NCBI RefSeq assembly: GCF_003856525.1
Contig: NZ_RJVQ01000011.1
Location: 1-64,000 of the forward strand
From: Vibrio viridaestus
Lineage (GTDB): Bacteria; Pseudomonadota; Gammaproteobacteria; Enterobacterales; Vibrionaceae
Direction: 5' to 3'
DNA: 64,000 nt
Below are positions 1 through 9,479 of this stretch, piece by piece. The notes below the pieces were generated by a model. The model was not told the DNA's origin and made no database searches. It saw nothing but the letters and a program-made list of their open reading frames with translations. How positions within the stretch are numbered: position 1 is the stretch's first letter; each line of letters starts with the position of its first letter. Both the position numbers and the translations under genes were made by a program.

Positions 1-240
1 AATGTTGAATTGACTGTGCCAAATAATCTTTCTTAAAAAGAAATCTTATTCGATTTGGTCACTCGTATCATTGATAAAATCTTTTGGATGTTTATCCGAC
101 GAGTGCCCACACAGATTGATAGGTTTATATTGTTAAAGAGCTTCTCTTCGTTGTCTTTACTCAGAAGAGGACGTGCATTTTAACGAGATAATTGCCAGTG
201 TCAAACACTTTTTTCTCTGCACTTTGAACTGCGAGCATTG
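1..240 (-). ncRNA. Leader region of an rRNA operon (16S lies beyond the left edge)
   Basis: Read on the minus strand this stretch has the look of a Vibrio 16S rRNA leader. It carries the antitermination boxA GCTCTTTAACAA (plus coordinates 130-141), and near the left edge a hairpin whose outer arms CCAAAT/ATTTGG lie at 19-58. No reading frame fits it, and the stringent-type promoter at 254-287 points into it. The mature 16S gene is not in the window, so its presence to the left is inferred from the leader. Confidence 0.8.
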
Positions 241-253
241 CCCCGTTCAGTGA

Positions 254-287
254 GGCGGCATTATATAGAGTTACTTAACTCTGGCAA
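254..287 (-). promoter_or_regulatory. rRNA operon promoter
   Basis: On the minus strand there is a -35 TTGCCA (282-287), a 16-bp spacer, a perfect -10 TATAAT (260-265) and a GC-rich discriminator GCCGCC (254-259). The sequence just upstream (about 288-330) is rich in A and T runs, as expected of an UP element. A GC-rich discriminator next to a consensus -10 is typical of promoters under stringent control. Confidence 0.75.
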
Positions 288-382
288 GCATAAAAATCGC
301 TTTTTTTATCTAAAATGAATCGTTTGGATAAACTTCAACCAGAGTTAGTTTTATTCATATTTTAAAGGCAGGATAAACACAT

Positions 383-408
383 GTTATGCACATTTTCCTG
401 TGCATAAC
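383..408 (-). terminator. Hairpin at the end of the HD-GYP gene
   Basis: A perfect 10-bp inverted repeat GTTATGCACA/TGTGCATAAC with a 6-nt loop begins on the last base of the stop codon of the HD-GYP gene. The downstream tail on the minus strand is only weakly U-rich, so it may be a weak terminator or a 3'-end stabiliser. It separates the gene from the rRNA promoter. Confidence 0.5.
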
Positions 409-1673
409 TAATCATCGCTATCGATAAAGTAGGAGATCCTTGATCTTGGATTCAGATACTCGCGAATCTTATCTGGTAGTTTATTTGGCAAGATAGCGCT
501 CACGATCGACAAATCCCTATCAGCTAAATCGATAATCGGCGCTTGGGTTCTGGGAACTGAAGGATCGTAAATAAGAACATTTGGATAAAGTAGACTGGCA
601 TTGTTAATCGAGATAACCAATCCAACCATTTCATTAGAAAGTTGCACAACGGTACCCGGAGGGAATACACCCATAAATTTAACCAGAATACCAAGGTTCT
701 CTTCATCATATTGATGCTTGCAGTTCTTAAATAGATGTGACAACGCGATATAGGGTATTTTTTGATCCTTTGGATTGGCCGGGTGACATAGATTGTCAAA
801 GGCATTTGCTACGGCAATTATTTTCGCCAAATCATCAATTTCATCCCCTTTAAGTCCATCAGGATATCCAGAGCCATCAATCAACTCATGATGTTGAGCA
901 ATAACAACTTTGGTACTCTCAGGAAATGCCTCTATGTTACCCGCGATATCCAGACCATACTTAGTATGTTGCTTAAGATAGTTATTTTCAGGTTCGGTTA
1001 ACGGAGTTTGCTTTCTTAATATCGCTTTAGGAATTTTAATTTTTCCCATATCATGGAATAGCGCGGCGAATGACAGTTCTTTTATCTTAGCTGCATCATA
1101 CTTTTTTACTTTCGCAATCATCATCGCGATGATAGCTACGTTAAGCGAGTGAAAATAGATATCCTCAAACTCACTTTTGTTGTTCATCAAGTGTAATGTA
1201 ACGCTACTTTCACTTAATAATGTATCAACGATATCGGAGATAAGCTGTTCAGCTTCTTCCACTGCATCTTGAGGTCGATTCCTGATCTTATTCATAACCG
1301 CTCTCATGCGCGATAAAGAACGCTCAAACTCTTTTTCACATTTTACAACTTTACGCCGATATGCATTAAGTTTTTCAATGCGGTTTTGTTTTTCCTGCCA
1401 AAGTTTTTCTGCTTCTTCATCAAGCTTTTGATTTTGATCTTCATTCGCTTCTTTTGCGTTCAGCGTATCTTCATTCGCAGGCAGCGGTTTGGTATCACTT
1501 TGATTGGGGTTAAGGTAAACATGCTGTATTCCGAGATGCTTAATGATCTCGATCTGTTCCTGATTCTTTATCTTAAAGCTGTTTAACAGAAATGGGTGAT
1601 CATTCCATTTAACTGGAAGTCTGATATGGAGTCCTGGCTGAAGCCTATCTACTGTAATTTTTATACTCGCCAC
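408..1673 (-). CDS. HD-GYP domain cyclic-di-GMP phosphodiesterase
   Basis: 421 residues. The N-terminal ~60 residues resemble the DUF3391 domain found ahead of many HD-GYP domains. A charged, probably coiled segment follows (about 65-130), then the HD-GYP domain. The metal and catalytic residues look intact: H175, the HD pair 207-208 in HDMGKIKIP, H236, the HH pair 261-262, and GYP 269-271 in DGSGYPDG. The family hydrolyses c-di-GMP (to pGpG or GMP), which lowers biofilm and raises motility programmes. It has no membrane segment, so it is probably cytosolic. It is transcribed alone, between tRNA-Leu and the rRNA operon. Two short dyads lie just upstream (1711-1750). Confidence 0.85.
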   Translation of the reverse strand: MASIKITVDRLQPGLHIRLPVKWNDHPFLLNSFKIKNQEQIEIIKHLGIQHVYLNPNQSDTKPLPANEDTLNAKEANEDQNQKLDEEAEKLWQEKQNRIEKLNAYRRKVVKCEKEFERSLSRMRAVMNKIRNRPQDAVEEAEQLISDIVDTLLSESSVTLHLMNNKSEFEDIYFHSLNVAIIAMMIAKVKKYDAAKIKELSFAALFHDMGKIKIPKAILRKQTPLTEPENNYLKQHTKYGLDIAGNIEAFPESTKVVIAQHHELIDGSGYPDGLKGDEIDDLAKIIAVANAFDNLCHPANPKDQKIPYIALSHLFKNCKHQYDEENLGILVKFMGVFPPGTVVQLSNEMVGLVISINNASLLYPNVLIYDPSVPRTQAPIIDLADRDLSIVSAILPNKLPDKIREYLNPRSRISYFIDSDD

Positions 1674-1710
1674 AATGAAAATAAACTCTTAAAAAATGAA
1701 AGACATAATT

Positions 1711-1750
1711 AACAGACTCAAAGACTGTTCACTAGAGTATGGACTAGTGA
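1711..1750. promoter_or_regulatory. Two adjacent dyads upstream of the HD-GYP gene
   Basis: AACAG/CTGTT arms span 1711-1729. They overlap a 7-bp dyad TCACTAG-N8-CTAGTGA at 1729-1750. Both lie within 80 bp of the HD-GYP start codon. They may be operators; no known regulator's consensus is recognised. Confidence 0.3.
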
Positions 1751-1820
1751 TAAAAATATATAAAAAGATTTTGCTAAGAAAGAGTGTGTGAAGTGAAAAA
1801 TATTTGATGGGCATCATAAC

Positions 1821-1855
1821 GTGAAAAGGCCTAACGATTAGTTAGGCCTTTTCAC
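1821..1855 (-). terminator. Terminator of tRNA-Leu
   Basis: A long stem (arms of about 15 nt, core AAGGCCTAAC/GTTAGGCCTT, loop GATT) sits directly downstream of the tRNA on the minus strand. Its 3' arm contains a U-rich stretch. Confidence 0.75.
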
Positions 1856-1863
1856 AAGATTAA

Positions 1864-1948
1864 TGGTACCGATGGGCGGACTTGAACCGCCACTCCCGAA
1901 GGAAACGGATTTTGAATCCGTCGTGTCTACCAATTTCACCACATCGGC
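1864..1948 (-). tRNA. tRNA-Leu (anticodon CAA)
   Basis: The minus strand folds as a class II tRNA with a long variable arm. The acceptor stem is GCCGATG paired with CATCGGT, ending in A-CCA (CCA encoded at 1864-1866). The anticodon loop TTCAAAA gives anticodon CAA, reading UUG leucine codons. The T-arm contains GGTTCAAGTCC. Length is 85 nt including CCA. The place next to lptG-lptF matches leuX near yjgPQ in E. coli. This tRNA is a common island insertion site, but no integrase or repeat is visible here. Confidence 0.95.
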
Positions 1949-1977
1949 ACAAAGCGTGTACGCTTTTGATGCTGTGC

Positions 1978-2005
1978 ATTATACGTAAGAAATAATGCGG
2001 CGCAA
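1978..2005 (-). promoter_or_regulatory. Promoter of tRNA-Leu
   Basis: Minus strand: -35 TTGCGC (2000-2005), 16-bp spacer, -10 TATAAT (1978-1983) followed by a GC-containing discriminator, about 30 bp before the tRNA 5' end. Confidence 0.65.
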
Positions 2006-2008
2006 TAA

Positions 2009-2030
2009 CAAAAATACAGTTTTCAACTGT
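2009..2030 (-). terminator. Terminator after lptG
   Basis: Minus-strand hairpin ACAGTT-GAA-AACTGT (2016-2030) followed by ATTTTTG, about 55 bp past the lptG stop codon. The stem is short. Confidence 0.5.
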
Positions 2031-2084
2031 TTGCCGATAATTTAGCCACCAGCAAACATAATTCAAACCTGAGTAAAAGGTTAC

Positions 2085-3155
2085 CTACAATTTCCGGCGC
2101 AGTAGTAATACAGCAACGGTTAGAAACACGATACTCGGAGCGACCGCACCAATCACTGGAGGGAAACCATAAACCAAGCTCATGGGACCAAAGAACTCAC
2201 TGGAAATATAGAACGTAAAACCAGCGACAACCCCAGTTAGAATACGAGCCCCCATGGTGACACTACGCAGTGGTCCAAATATAAAAGATAGTGCCATTAA
2301 CATCATGACCGCGATAGAAAAAGGTTGTGTTATCTTTCGCCAAAAAGCCAACTCATAACGAGTAGCATCTTGTTCAGACTCTTTTAAATAATGGACATAA
2401 CTATAAAGCCCTGTCAGCGATAGTTCTTCAGGCTTCACCGTCACAACAGCTAGCTTATCCGGAGCCAAAGACGTTTTCCACTCGTAGCTGGGTAACTCTT
2501 CTTTACTGATCTGTACGTCATTTTCCATATGAGTAATATGGACTTTTTTCAATTTCCATACATTGTCACCCTCATAATCGGCGCGTTCGGCAAACACAAC
2601 TTCCTCAAGTTTTTTGTCCGCATTAAATCGCCACATATTCATGCCATAAATTTTATCATCATTGACTTTACCCAGGAAAATAAAATCATTGGCATCTCTT
2701 GCCCAAACACCGGTACGCACAGATAAAAGGTTACCACCAGATAGAGAAAGTGTTCTTAAATCACGCGCCATTTTTTGCGCTTGAGGTGCGCCCCATTCAC
2801 CTAGTAATGTCACCAAGATCATTAATGGCACAGCCGTTTTTAGAACTGATCCACCGATTTTAAGCTTAGAGAAACCAGCAGCCTGCATCACAACCAATTC
2901 AGAACTGGCCGCTAAGGTGCCGAGACCAATCAAAGCGCCTAACAATGCTGCCATTGGAAAAAACATTTCAATGTCTCGAGGAATACTCAGAACAACGAAT
3001 AAGAGCGCCTTAAGTAAGTCATAGCTCCCCTGCCCAACCTTACGCAGCTGCTCAACATATTTGATAATGCCAGAAAGTCCAACGAAGGTAATAAGAACAA
3101 TTGAACTCGTTGCAACGATGGTTCGTCCTATATATAAATCGAAAATCTTAAACAC
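2085..3155 (-). CDS. lptG: LPS export permease LptG
   Basis: 356 residues, the usual length of the YjgQ/LptG family. Three hydrophobic helices lie in the first ~120 residues and three in the last ~90, enclosing a large periplasmic (beta-jellyroll type) region at about 130-260. LptG pairs with LptF and the ATPase LptB to extract LPS from the inner membrane and pass it to the LptC-LptA bridge. It starts 3 bp after the lptF stop, so the two are surely cotranscribed. Its partners lptC, lptA and lptB are at 29-31 kb in this same window. Confidence 0.95.
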   Translation of the reverse strand: MFKIFDLYIGRTIVATSSIVLITFVGLSGIIKYVEQLRKVGQGSYDLLKALLFVVLSIPRDIEMFFPMAALLGALIGLGTLAASSELVVMQAAGFSKLKIGGSVLKTAVPLMILVTLLGEWGAPQAQKMARDLRTLSLSGGNLLSVRTGVWARDANDFIFLGKVNDDKIYGMNMWRFNADKKLEEVVFAERADYEGDNVWKLKKVHITHMENDVQISKEELPSYEWKTSLAPDKLAVVTVKPEELSLTGLYSYVHYLKESEQDATRYELAFWRKITQPFSIAVMMLMALSFIFGPLRSVTMGARILTGVVAGFTFYISSEFFGPMSLVYGFPPVIGAVAPSIVFLTVAVLLLRRKL

Positions 3156-3158
3156 GAC

Positions 3159-4265
3159 TTAAGCCACCTTTCTCTTTCTGAATTTATCTTTCAAACGCCT
3201 TACAGCAACACTATCAAGACTATTCACCACTAACGCAGCGATCAGTAACGCCGCATTGATTGGCCATAACCCGACGGCTCCAGGAATCGACCCTTCTTCT
3301 ATTGCTGATTTAGTTGCACTTATGGCCATAAAATAGGTTAAGTAAATTAGGATAGCGGGACCCATTTTGGCAAATCGTCCTTGTCTCGGGTTTACTGCTG
3401 ATAGAGGAACCACCAACATCGTTAGCAATGGGATACAAACGACCAATGAAATGCGCCATTGTAATTCAGCTTTTGCGCTTCGATTAGGATTTTTTGCTAA
3501 CTCGATTGTCGGAATGGCTTCCCAATCACGACCTTTGTTCTCAACTTTTCGTTGCCCGATAAGGCCTTCGTATTGATCAAACTTAGTGATCATATAATTA
3601 ACTTGTGTGGGAACACCCTCGTAACGGGTGCCATCGTGAAGCGCGATGATTTGTCGGCCATCACTGAGTTCTTTCACGTCACCATTATCGGAGAACATCA
3701 CACTCGGTAATACGGAATCACGAGGCGTCGTCTGAGCAATAAATACATTTTTAAGCTTTTTATTTTCTATGTCATCAATGAAAACGACAGAAGAACCATC
3801 GGGCGTACTCTGGAAATGCCCTTTTTGCAGGAGATCAACGCTATTCTCAGCGGCCAATTGCTCCATTAACTGAGCTTCTTTGTCCTGACTCCATGGTGAG
3901 AGCCAAAATGCGTTAAAGGCAGCAATCCCTGATGTAATAATGGCAAGGTACAATGCAGCCCGCACCAGAAATTTGTTACCGATCCCCGTCGCGTTCATCA
4001 CGGTAATTTCACTTTCGGCATAAAGACGCCCAAAGGTAATCAAAATACCAATGTACAAACTGAGAGGCAGCATCAAAAGCCCCATTGCTGGCATATTCAA
4101 ACCGACAATTGATAAAATCATTCTTGCTGGTATTTCTCCATCAGATGCATCCGCCAAAACCCGAATAAATCTTTGGCTTAAAAAAACAAGAAAGAGGACG
4201 AAAAAGATCGCCAATTGACTCTTTAATGTCTCGCGAATCAGATACCTTACGATAATCACTCTCAA
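3159..4265 (-). CDS. lptF: LPS export permease LptF
   Basis: 368 residues of the YjgP/LptF family, with the same six-helix plan as LptG and a periplasmic domain between helices 3 and 4 (about residues 125-265). It forms the LptB2FG ABC exporter that lifts LPS out of the inner membrane. It is the first gene of the lptFG pair and is divergent from pepA across ~185 bp. The lptFG/pepA divergent arrangement is also found in E. coli. Confidence 0.95.
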   Translation of the reverse strand: MRVIIVRYLIRETLKSQLAIFFVLFLVFLSQRFIRVLADASDGEIPARMILSIVGLNMPAMGLLMLPLSLYIGILITFGRLYAESEITVMNATGIGNKFLVRAALYLAIITSGIAAFNAFWLSPWSQDKEAQLMEQLAAENSVDLLQKGHFQSTPDGSSVVFIDDIENKKLKNVFIAQTTPRDSVLPSVMFSDNGDVKELSDGRQIIALHDGTRYEGVPTQVNYMITKFDQYEGLIGQRKVENKGRDWEAIPTIELAKNPNRSAKAELQWRISLVVCIPLLTMLVVPLSAVNPRQGRFAKMGPAILIYLTYFMAISATKSAIEEGSIPGAVGLWPINAALLIAALVVNSLDSVAVRRLKDKFRKRKVA

Positions 4266-4450
4266 TTTACCTATGCAAAACTTGTATTTTTAGTTGAATC
4301 GCTATAATTTCTCGTTGAACCGTTTATTTTATGAAATTTTGATGCGACTTATAGGCGCTGTCATTTCTAATCTATATACTAAGGTTCAACTCATTAAGAG
4401 TGCATTATCTACGATTTAGTTCTATTTGTCTTCACGATGTAGGAGTACGC

Positions 4451-5959
4451 ATGGAGTTCAGTGTAAAAAGTGGGAGTCCGGAAAAGCAACGAAGCGCGTG
4501 TATCGTTGTCGGAGTCTTTGAACCACGTCGACTTTCTCCAGTAGCTGAACAGCTGGATAAAATCAGCGATGGCTATATTAGCTCATTATTACGACGCGGT
4601 GATCTAGAAGGGAAGCCGGGGCAAGTGCTGCTTCTGCATCAAGTACCTGGAGTACTGTCTGAGCGAGTTCTTTTGGTTGGTTGTGGTAAAGAACGTGAGC
4701 TAGGTGAACGTCAGTACAAAGAAATTATCCAAAAAACCATCAGCACATTAAACGAAACAGGCTCAATGGAAGCGGTATGCTTTTTAACTGAGTTGCATGT
4801 AAAAGGTAGAGATACCTATTGGAAAGTTCGTCAAGCTGTTGAAGCAACAGAAGATGGTCTGTACACATTCGATCAGTTCAAAAGTGTAAAGCCAGAGACT
4901 CGTCGTCCTCTGAGAAAACTGGTGTTTAACGTTCCAACTCGACGAGAACTAAGTCTTGGCGAAAAAGCGATTGCTCATGGTCTGGCAATTGCGTCTGGTG
5001 TGAAAGCATGTAAAGACTTAGGCAATATGCCACCTAATATTGCTAACCCAGCGTATTTGGCCTCTCAAGCCCGTCGCCTTGCTGACGACTACGAAACCAT
5101 TTCGACCAAAATTATTGGTGAAGAAGAAATGGAAAAGCTTGGTATGAGTTCATATCTTGCGGTAGGTCGCGGTTCTCGCAACGAATCAATGATGTCAGTG
5201 ATCGAATATAAAGGTCACGCGGATCCAGAAGCAAAACCCATTGTTTTAGTGGGCAAAGGATTGACGTTTGATTCCGGTGGTATCTCGTTGAAACCAGGCG
5301 CAGGCATGGATGAAATGAAATACGATATGTGTGGTGCCGCATCTGTTTTTGGTACCATGAAAGCAATAGCGAAGCTAAATGTTCCATTGAACGTCATCGG
5401 TATTCTTGCCGGATGTGAGAATATGCCAGGCGGACACGCGTATCGTCCGGGCGATATTCTGACGACAATGTCAGGTCAGACGGTAGAAGTCCTCAACACG
5501 GATGCTGAAGGTCGTTTGGTACTATGTGATGCTCTTACATACGTTGAACGATTTGAACCAGAATGCGTTGTTGATATCGCAACGTTAACTGGCGCATGTA
5601 TTATTGCTCTAGGTCACCAAACCAGTGGAATTATGTCGAATCATAACCCATTGGCTCATGAGTTGGTTGGTGCGTCAGAACTTGCAAGTGACCGTGCTTG
5701 GCGCTTACCCATTACGGATGAATATCAGGAGCAACTGAAAAGTCCGTTCGCTGATATGGCTAATATCGGTGGCCGCCCTGCAGGTACTATCACTGCGGCA
5801 TGCTTCCTATCTCGCTTTGCTAAGCGTTATAACTGGGCTCACTTAGATATTGCAGGGACCGCTTGGCGTTCTGGCAGCAATAAAGGCTCAACCGGCCGAC
5901 CAGTGCCATTATTGGTTCAGTTCTTATTGAACCGTGGTGGGTTAATTAGCGAAGAATAA
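4451..5959 (+). CDS. pepA: Cytosol leucyl aminopeptidase (M17)
   Basis: 502 residues from the ATG at 4451, which follows a good ribosome site (TAGGAG). The frame stays open 51 nt further upstream, but that extension is not family-like. The M17 signature NTDAEGR is at residues 349-355 and the upstream metal/lysine motif [10 protein letters not shown] is near 267-276, so the two-metal centre is intact. The enzyme is a hexameric aminopeptidase that removes N-terminal leucine and other residues. In E. coli and Vibrio, PepA also binds DNA as a regulator. It is followed by a hairpin and holC. Confidence 0.95.
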   Translation: MEFSVKSGSPEKQRSACIVVGVFEPRRLSPVAEQLDKISDGYISSLLRRGDLEGKPGQVLLLHQVPGVLSERVLLVGCGKERELGERQYKEIIQKTISTLNETGSMEAVCFLTELHVKGRDTYWKVRQAVEATEDGLYTFDQFKSVKPETRRPLRKLVFNVPTRRELSLGEKAIAHGLAIASGVKACKDLGNMPPNIANPAYLASQARRLADDYETISTKIIGEEEMEKLGMSSYLAVGRGSRNESMMSVIEYKGHADPEAKPIVLVGKGLTFDSGGISLKPGAGMDEMKYDMCGAASVFGTMKAIAKLNVPLNVIGILAGCENMPGGHAYRPGDILTTMSGQTVEVLNTDAEGRLVLCDALTYVERFEPECVVDIATLTGACIIALGHQTSGIMSNHNPLAHELVGASELASDRAWRLPITDEYQEQLKSPFADMANIGGRPAGTITAACFLSRFAKRYNWAHLDIAGTAWRSGSNKGSTGRPVPLLVQFLLNRGGLISEE

Positions 5960-5991
5960 TCGCTTGTACCGGTTAGGTATATTTAATTAAT

Positions 5992-6011
5992 AAGAGGGCG
6001 TTAGCCCTCTT
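5992..6011 (+). terminator. Hairpin between pepA and holC
   Basis: A perfect 8-bp stem AAGAGGGC-GTTA-GCCCTCTT lies 32 bp after the pepA stop and 17 bp before the holC start. The tail (AATCGTTTG) is a poor U-tract, so partial termination or mRNA processing is more likely than a full stop. Confidence 0.55.
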
Positions 6012-6027
6012 AATCGTTTGTGAAAAG

Positions 6028-6480
6028 ATGAAAAATGCCACTTTTTATATAATTGGAGAAAGCAGTCCCGAATCAAAACGATCCGGACTCCTCAAATACG
6101 TGGTCTTTCTTGTCCAACATTTTGCGAAACAAGGAGCTAAGATTTACATCAATGGTCAAAATAAAGCTGAAGCAGAGCAAATTGCAGAGCTCTTGTGGCA
6201 AGTACCTGTTGATGACTTCATTGCACACAACTTAGTCGGAGAAGGGCCTAAGTATTCAACTCCGGTTGAAATTGGTTACTCGGCAGTCAAACCGAATCTA
6301 AATCGGCAGATTGTCATTAATTTATCTGATTGTAATTCAACCTTTGCGCAACGCTTCTCAGAGGTGGTAGACTTCGTCCCTTGCGAAGAAAAAACTAAAC
6401 AACTCGCGAGAGAACGTTATAAACTTTATCGTCAGGCAGGCTTTAATCTGCAGACATTGAATGCTGAATATCCACGATAA
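6028..6480 (+). CDS. holC: DNA polymerase III chi subunit
   Basis: 150 residues, the normal length of HolC. The N-terminus (ATFYIIGE) and the C-terminal part (RYKLYRQAGFNLQTLN) fit the family. Chi binds psi (HolD) and single-strand-binding protein, linking the clamp loader to SSB-coated template. The gene lies between pepA and valS, the standard gammaproteobacterial order. The ribosome site before the ATG is weak (GAAAAG). Confidence 0.9.
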   Translation: MKNATFYIIGESSPESKRSGLLKYVVFLVQHFAKQGAKIYINGQNKAEAEQIAELLWQVPVDDFIAHNLVGEGPKYSTPVEIGYSAVKPNLNRQIVINLSDCNSTFAQRFSEVVDFVPCEEKTKQLARERYKLYRQAGFNLQTLNAEYPR

Positions 6481-6566
6481 ACACTATAGTTAAGGCTTCT
6501 CCAAAAGAGACCTCACTTATAATGTTTTAACAATCAATTACCAGACAGTATCCGTAAAAGAGCACT

Positions 6567-9428
6567 ATGGAAAAGACATATAACCCAACATCAATCGAAC
6601 AGGCACTTTATCAGGCCTGGGAAGAAAAAGGCTACTTTAAGCCAAACGGTGATACATCAAAAGAATCATACAGCATCATGATCCCACCACCGAACGTTAC
6701 GGGTAGCCTGCATATGGGTCATGCATTCCAAGATACCATTATGGATACGCTGATTCGCTGCCAACGTATGAAAGGGAAAAACACCCTATGGCAGGTTGGT
6801 ACTGATCACGCAGGTATCGCGACTCAGATGGTTGTTGAACGCAAGATCGCTGCAGAAGAAGGCAAAACCAAACAAGATTACGGTCGAGAAGCATTTATCG
6901 ACAAAATCTGGGAGTGGAAAGGCGAATCCGGCGGTAACATCACCAGACAGCTACGTCGATTAGGCGCATCTGTTGACTGGGATCGTGAACGCTTCACTAT
7001 GGACGATGGCTTTTACAAAGCGGTTCAAGAAGTCTTTATCAATCTGTACAACGACGATTTAATCTATCGTGGTAAACGTCTGGTTAACTGGGATCCAAAA
7101 CTTCACACCGCAATTTCTGACCTTGAAGTTGAAAATAAAGATAAAAAAGGTCATATGTGGCACTTCCGTTATCCATTAGCTGATGGTGCAAAAACGGCTG
7201 AAGGAAAAGATTATATTATCGTTGCCACAACACGTCCTGAAACCATGTTGGGCGATACTGGTGTCGCTGTTAACCCAGAAGATCCTCGCTACAAAGATCT
7301 GATTGGTAAAGATGTTCTGCTTCCTATCGTTAATCGTCGTATTCCAATTGTTGCTGATGAGCACGCGGATATGGAAAAAGGCACGGGTTGTGTGAAAATA
7401 ACTCCAGCACACGATTTTAACGACTATGAAGTTGGTAAGCGTCACAACCTGCCAATGATTAATATTTTCACGTTCGATGCCAACATCCGTGATGCAGCGG
7501 AAGTATTCACCACTAAAGGTGAAGCAAGTGATGTTTATTCATCTGAAATTCCAGAAAAATATTGTGGAATGGAACGCTTTGCTGCTCGTAAAGCCATTGT
7601 TGCTGACTTTGACGAACTGGGTCTTTTAGAAGAAGTAAAAGATCACGATCTTACTATTCCTTACGGTGACCGCGGTGGTGTGGTTATCGAACCGATGCTG
7701 ACTGACCAATGGTACGTTCGCACTGCACCACTGGCTGAAGTTGCAACAAAAGCCGTTGAAGATGGCGATATACAGTTTGTGCCAAAACAATATGAGAATA
7801 TGTACTTCTCATGGATGCGTGATATTCAAGACTGGTGTATTTCTCGCCAGCTTTGGTGGGGTCACCGCATTCCAGCTTGGTATGATGAACAAGGCAAGGT
7901 CTACGTTGGCCATAACGAAGCTGAAATTCGCGAGAAGAATGGGTTAGCTGCAGACGTCACATTAACTCAGGATGAAGACGTTCTCGATACGTGGTTCTCA
8001 TCAGGTCTTTGGACTTTTGGAACACTCGGCTGGCCAGAAAAAACACCTGAACTGGACATGTACCACCCATCAGATGTATTGGTAACGGGTTTTGATATTA
8101 TCTTCTTCTGGGTTGCTCGCATGATCATGATGACCATGCACTTCATGAAAGATGAAAACGGCAAACCACAAGTTCCATTCAAAACGGTTTACGTAACGGG
8201 ACTTATCCGTGACGAAAACGGCGATAAAATGTCAAAATCGAAAGGTAACGTACTCGATCCTATCGATATGATTGACGGTATTGACCTTGAGTCATTGGTT
8301 GCTAAACGTACTGGTAACATGATGCAGCCAAAACTGGCAGCAAAAATAGAAAAAGATACACGCAAGACGTTCGAAAATGGTATTGAACCATACGGGACAG
8401 ATGCTCTACGTTTCACTCTTGCTGCAATGGCATCTACTGGTCGTGATATCAACTGGGATATGAAGCGTCTGGAAGGTTACCGTAACTTCTGTAATAAATT
8501 ATGGAATGCTAGCCGTTATGTTCTGATGAATACTGAAGAACAAGATTGTGGTTTCGCTGCTGGTACGGAGCTTGAGTATTCTCTAGCTGACAAATGGATT
8601 GAATCTCAGTTCGAATTAGCTGCAAAAGCCTTCAATGAACACATTGATAACTTCCGCTTGGATATGGCAGCAAACACACTCTACGAATTCATCTGGAACC
8701 AATTCTGTGACTGGTACCTAGAACTGACTAAACCTATTCTATGGAAAGGTACAGAAGCACAGCAGCGCGCTACTCGTCGTACTTTGATTACAGTACTAGA
8801 GAAAACGTTGCGTCTGGCTCACCCAGTAATTCCTTACATCACGGAAACGATTTGGAAGAGCATCAAGCCACTTGTTGATGGTGTTGAAGGCGACACTATC
8901 ATGCTTCAGGCACTACCTCAGTATGATGAAGCGAACTTCCACCAAGAAGCTCTGGATGATATTGAGTGGGTTAAGTCGTTCATCACCAGCATCCGTAACC
9001 TGCGCGCTGAGTACGATATCAACCCAGGTAAACCTCTGGAAGTGATGCTAAAAGCAGCTTCAGATACTGATGCTCAACGCTTGGCAACAAATGAGCAGGT
9101 GCTTGTGTCTTTGGCGAAACTGGAAAGCGTGCGAGTTCTTGGTACAGATGAAGCAACACCTGCTTGTGCAACTGCGCTGGTTGGAAAATCTGAATTAATG
9201 ATTCCAATGGCAGGACTGATTGATAAAGATGCAGAACTTGATCGTCTGGCAAAAGAAATCACCAAGATCCAAGGCGAAATCAAACGTATCGACGGTAAAC
9301 TAGGTAACGAAGGTTTCGTTGCTAAAGCACCTGAAGCCGTTGTTGCGAAAGAACGCGAAAAACTAGAAGGCTATAAAGAAACACTAGTGAAGCTTGAAGA
9401 GCAAAAAGTTACGATTGCGAACTTATAG
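6567..9428 (+). CDS. valS: Valyl-tRNA synthetase
   Basis: 953 residues, full length for bacterial ValRS. The class I signatures are present: HMGH at 49-52 within [12 protein letters not shown] and KMSKS at 554-558. The editing (CP1) domain lies between them, with the [11 protein letters not shown] segment at about 220-230. A charged C-terminal coiled coil (about 885-950) that contacts tRNA is also present. It charges tRNA-Val and edits Thr-tRNA-Val. A TATAAT at 6518-6523 is a possible -10 for its own promoter, but no good -35 is seen. No T-box leader is present. Confidence 0.97.
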   Translation: MEKTYNPTSIEQALYQAWEEKGYFKPNGDTSKESYSIMIPPPNVTGSLHMGHAFQDTIMDTLIRCQRMKGKNTLWQVGTDHAGIATQMVVERKIAAEEGKTKQDYGREAFIDKIWEWKGESGGNITRQLRRLGASVDWDRERFTMDDGFYKAVQEVFINLYNDDLIYRGKRLVNWDPKLHTAISDLEVENKDKKGHMWHFRYPLADGAKTAEGKDYIIVATTRPETMLGDTGVAVNPEDPRYKDLIGKDVLLPIVNRRIPIVADEHADMEKGTGCVKITPAHDFNDYEVGKRHNLPMINIFTFDANIRDAAEVFTTKGEASDVYSSEIPEKYCGMERFAARKAIVADFDELGLLEEVKDHDLTIPYGDRGGVVIEPMLTDQWYVRTAPLAEVATKAVEDGDIQFVPKQYENMYFSWMRDIQDWCISRQLWWGHRIPAWYDEQGKVYVGHNEAEIREKNGLAADVTLTQDEDVLDTWFSSGLWTFGTLGWPEKTPELDMYHPSDVLVTGFDIIFFWVARMIMMTMHFMKDENGKPQVPFKTVYVTGLIRDENGDKMSKSKGNVLDPIDMIDGIDLESLVAKRTGNMMQPKLAAKIEKDTRKTFENGIEPYGTDALRFTLAAMASTGRDINWDMKRLEGYRNFCNKLWNASRYVLMNTEEQDCGFAAGTELEYSLADKWIESQFELAAKAFNEHIDNFRLDMAANTLYEFIWNQFCDWYLELTKPILWKGTEAQQRATRRTLITVLEKTLRLAHPVIPYITETIWKSIKPLVDGVEGDTIMLQALPQYDEANFHQEALDDIEWVKSFITSIRNLRAEYDINPGKPLEVMLKAASDTDAQRLATNEQVLVSLAKLESVRVLGTDEATPACATALVGKSELMIPMAGLIDKDAELDRLAKEITKIQGEIKRIDGKLGNEGFVAKAPEAVVAKEREKLEGYKETLVKLEEQKVTIANL

Positions 9429-9446
9429 CAGAGTAATCACTTAAGG

Positions 9447-9476
9447 AAAAGGGGCGTTTAAAACGTCCCTTTTTTT
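9447..9476. terminator. Terminator between valS and the convergent dehydrogenase gene
   Basis: Stem GGGGCGTT/AACGTCCC (one G-U pair, loop TTAA) at 9451-9469, flanked by AAAA on the left and TTTTTTT on the right. It can serve both converging genes; the stronger U-tract serves valS. Confidence 0.8.
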
Positions 9477-9479
9477 CAT

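Noticed and set aside
1864-2084. tRNA-Leu as an attachment site for an integrated island
   Set aside because: No integrase, direct repeat of the tRNA 3' end, or change in gene type was seen; the neighbours are core genes.
4400-4450. 17-codon N-terminal extension of pepA
   Set aside because: The ATG at 4451 has a good ribosome site and the extension has no counterpart in the family.
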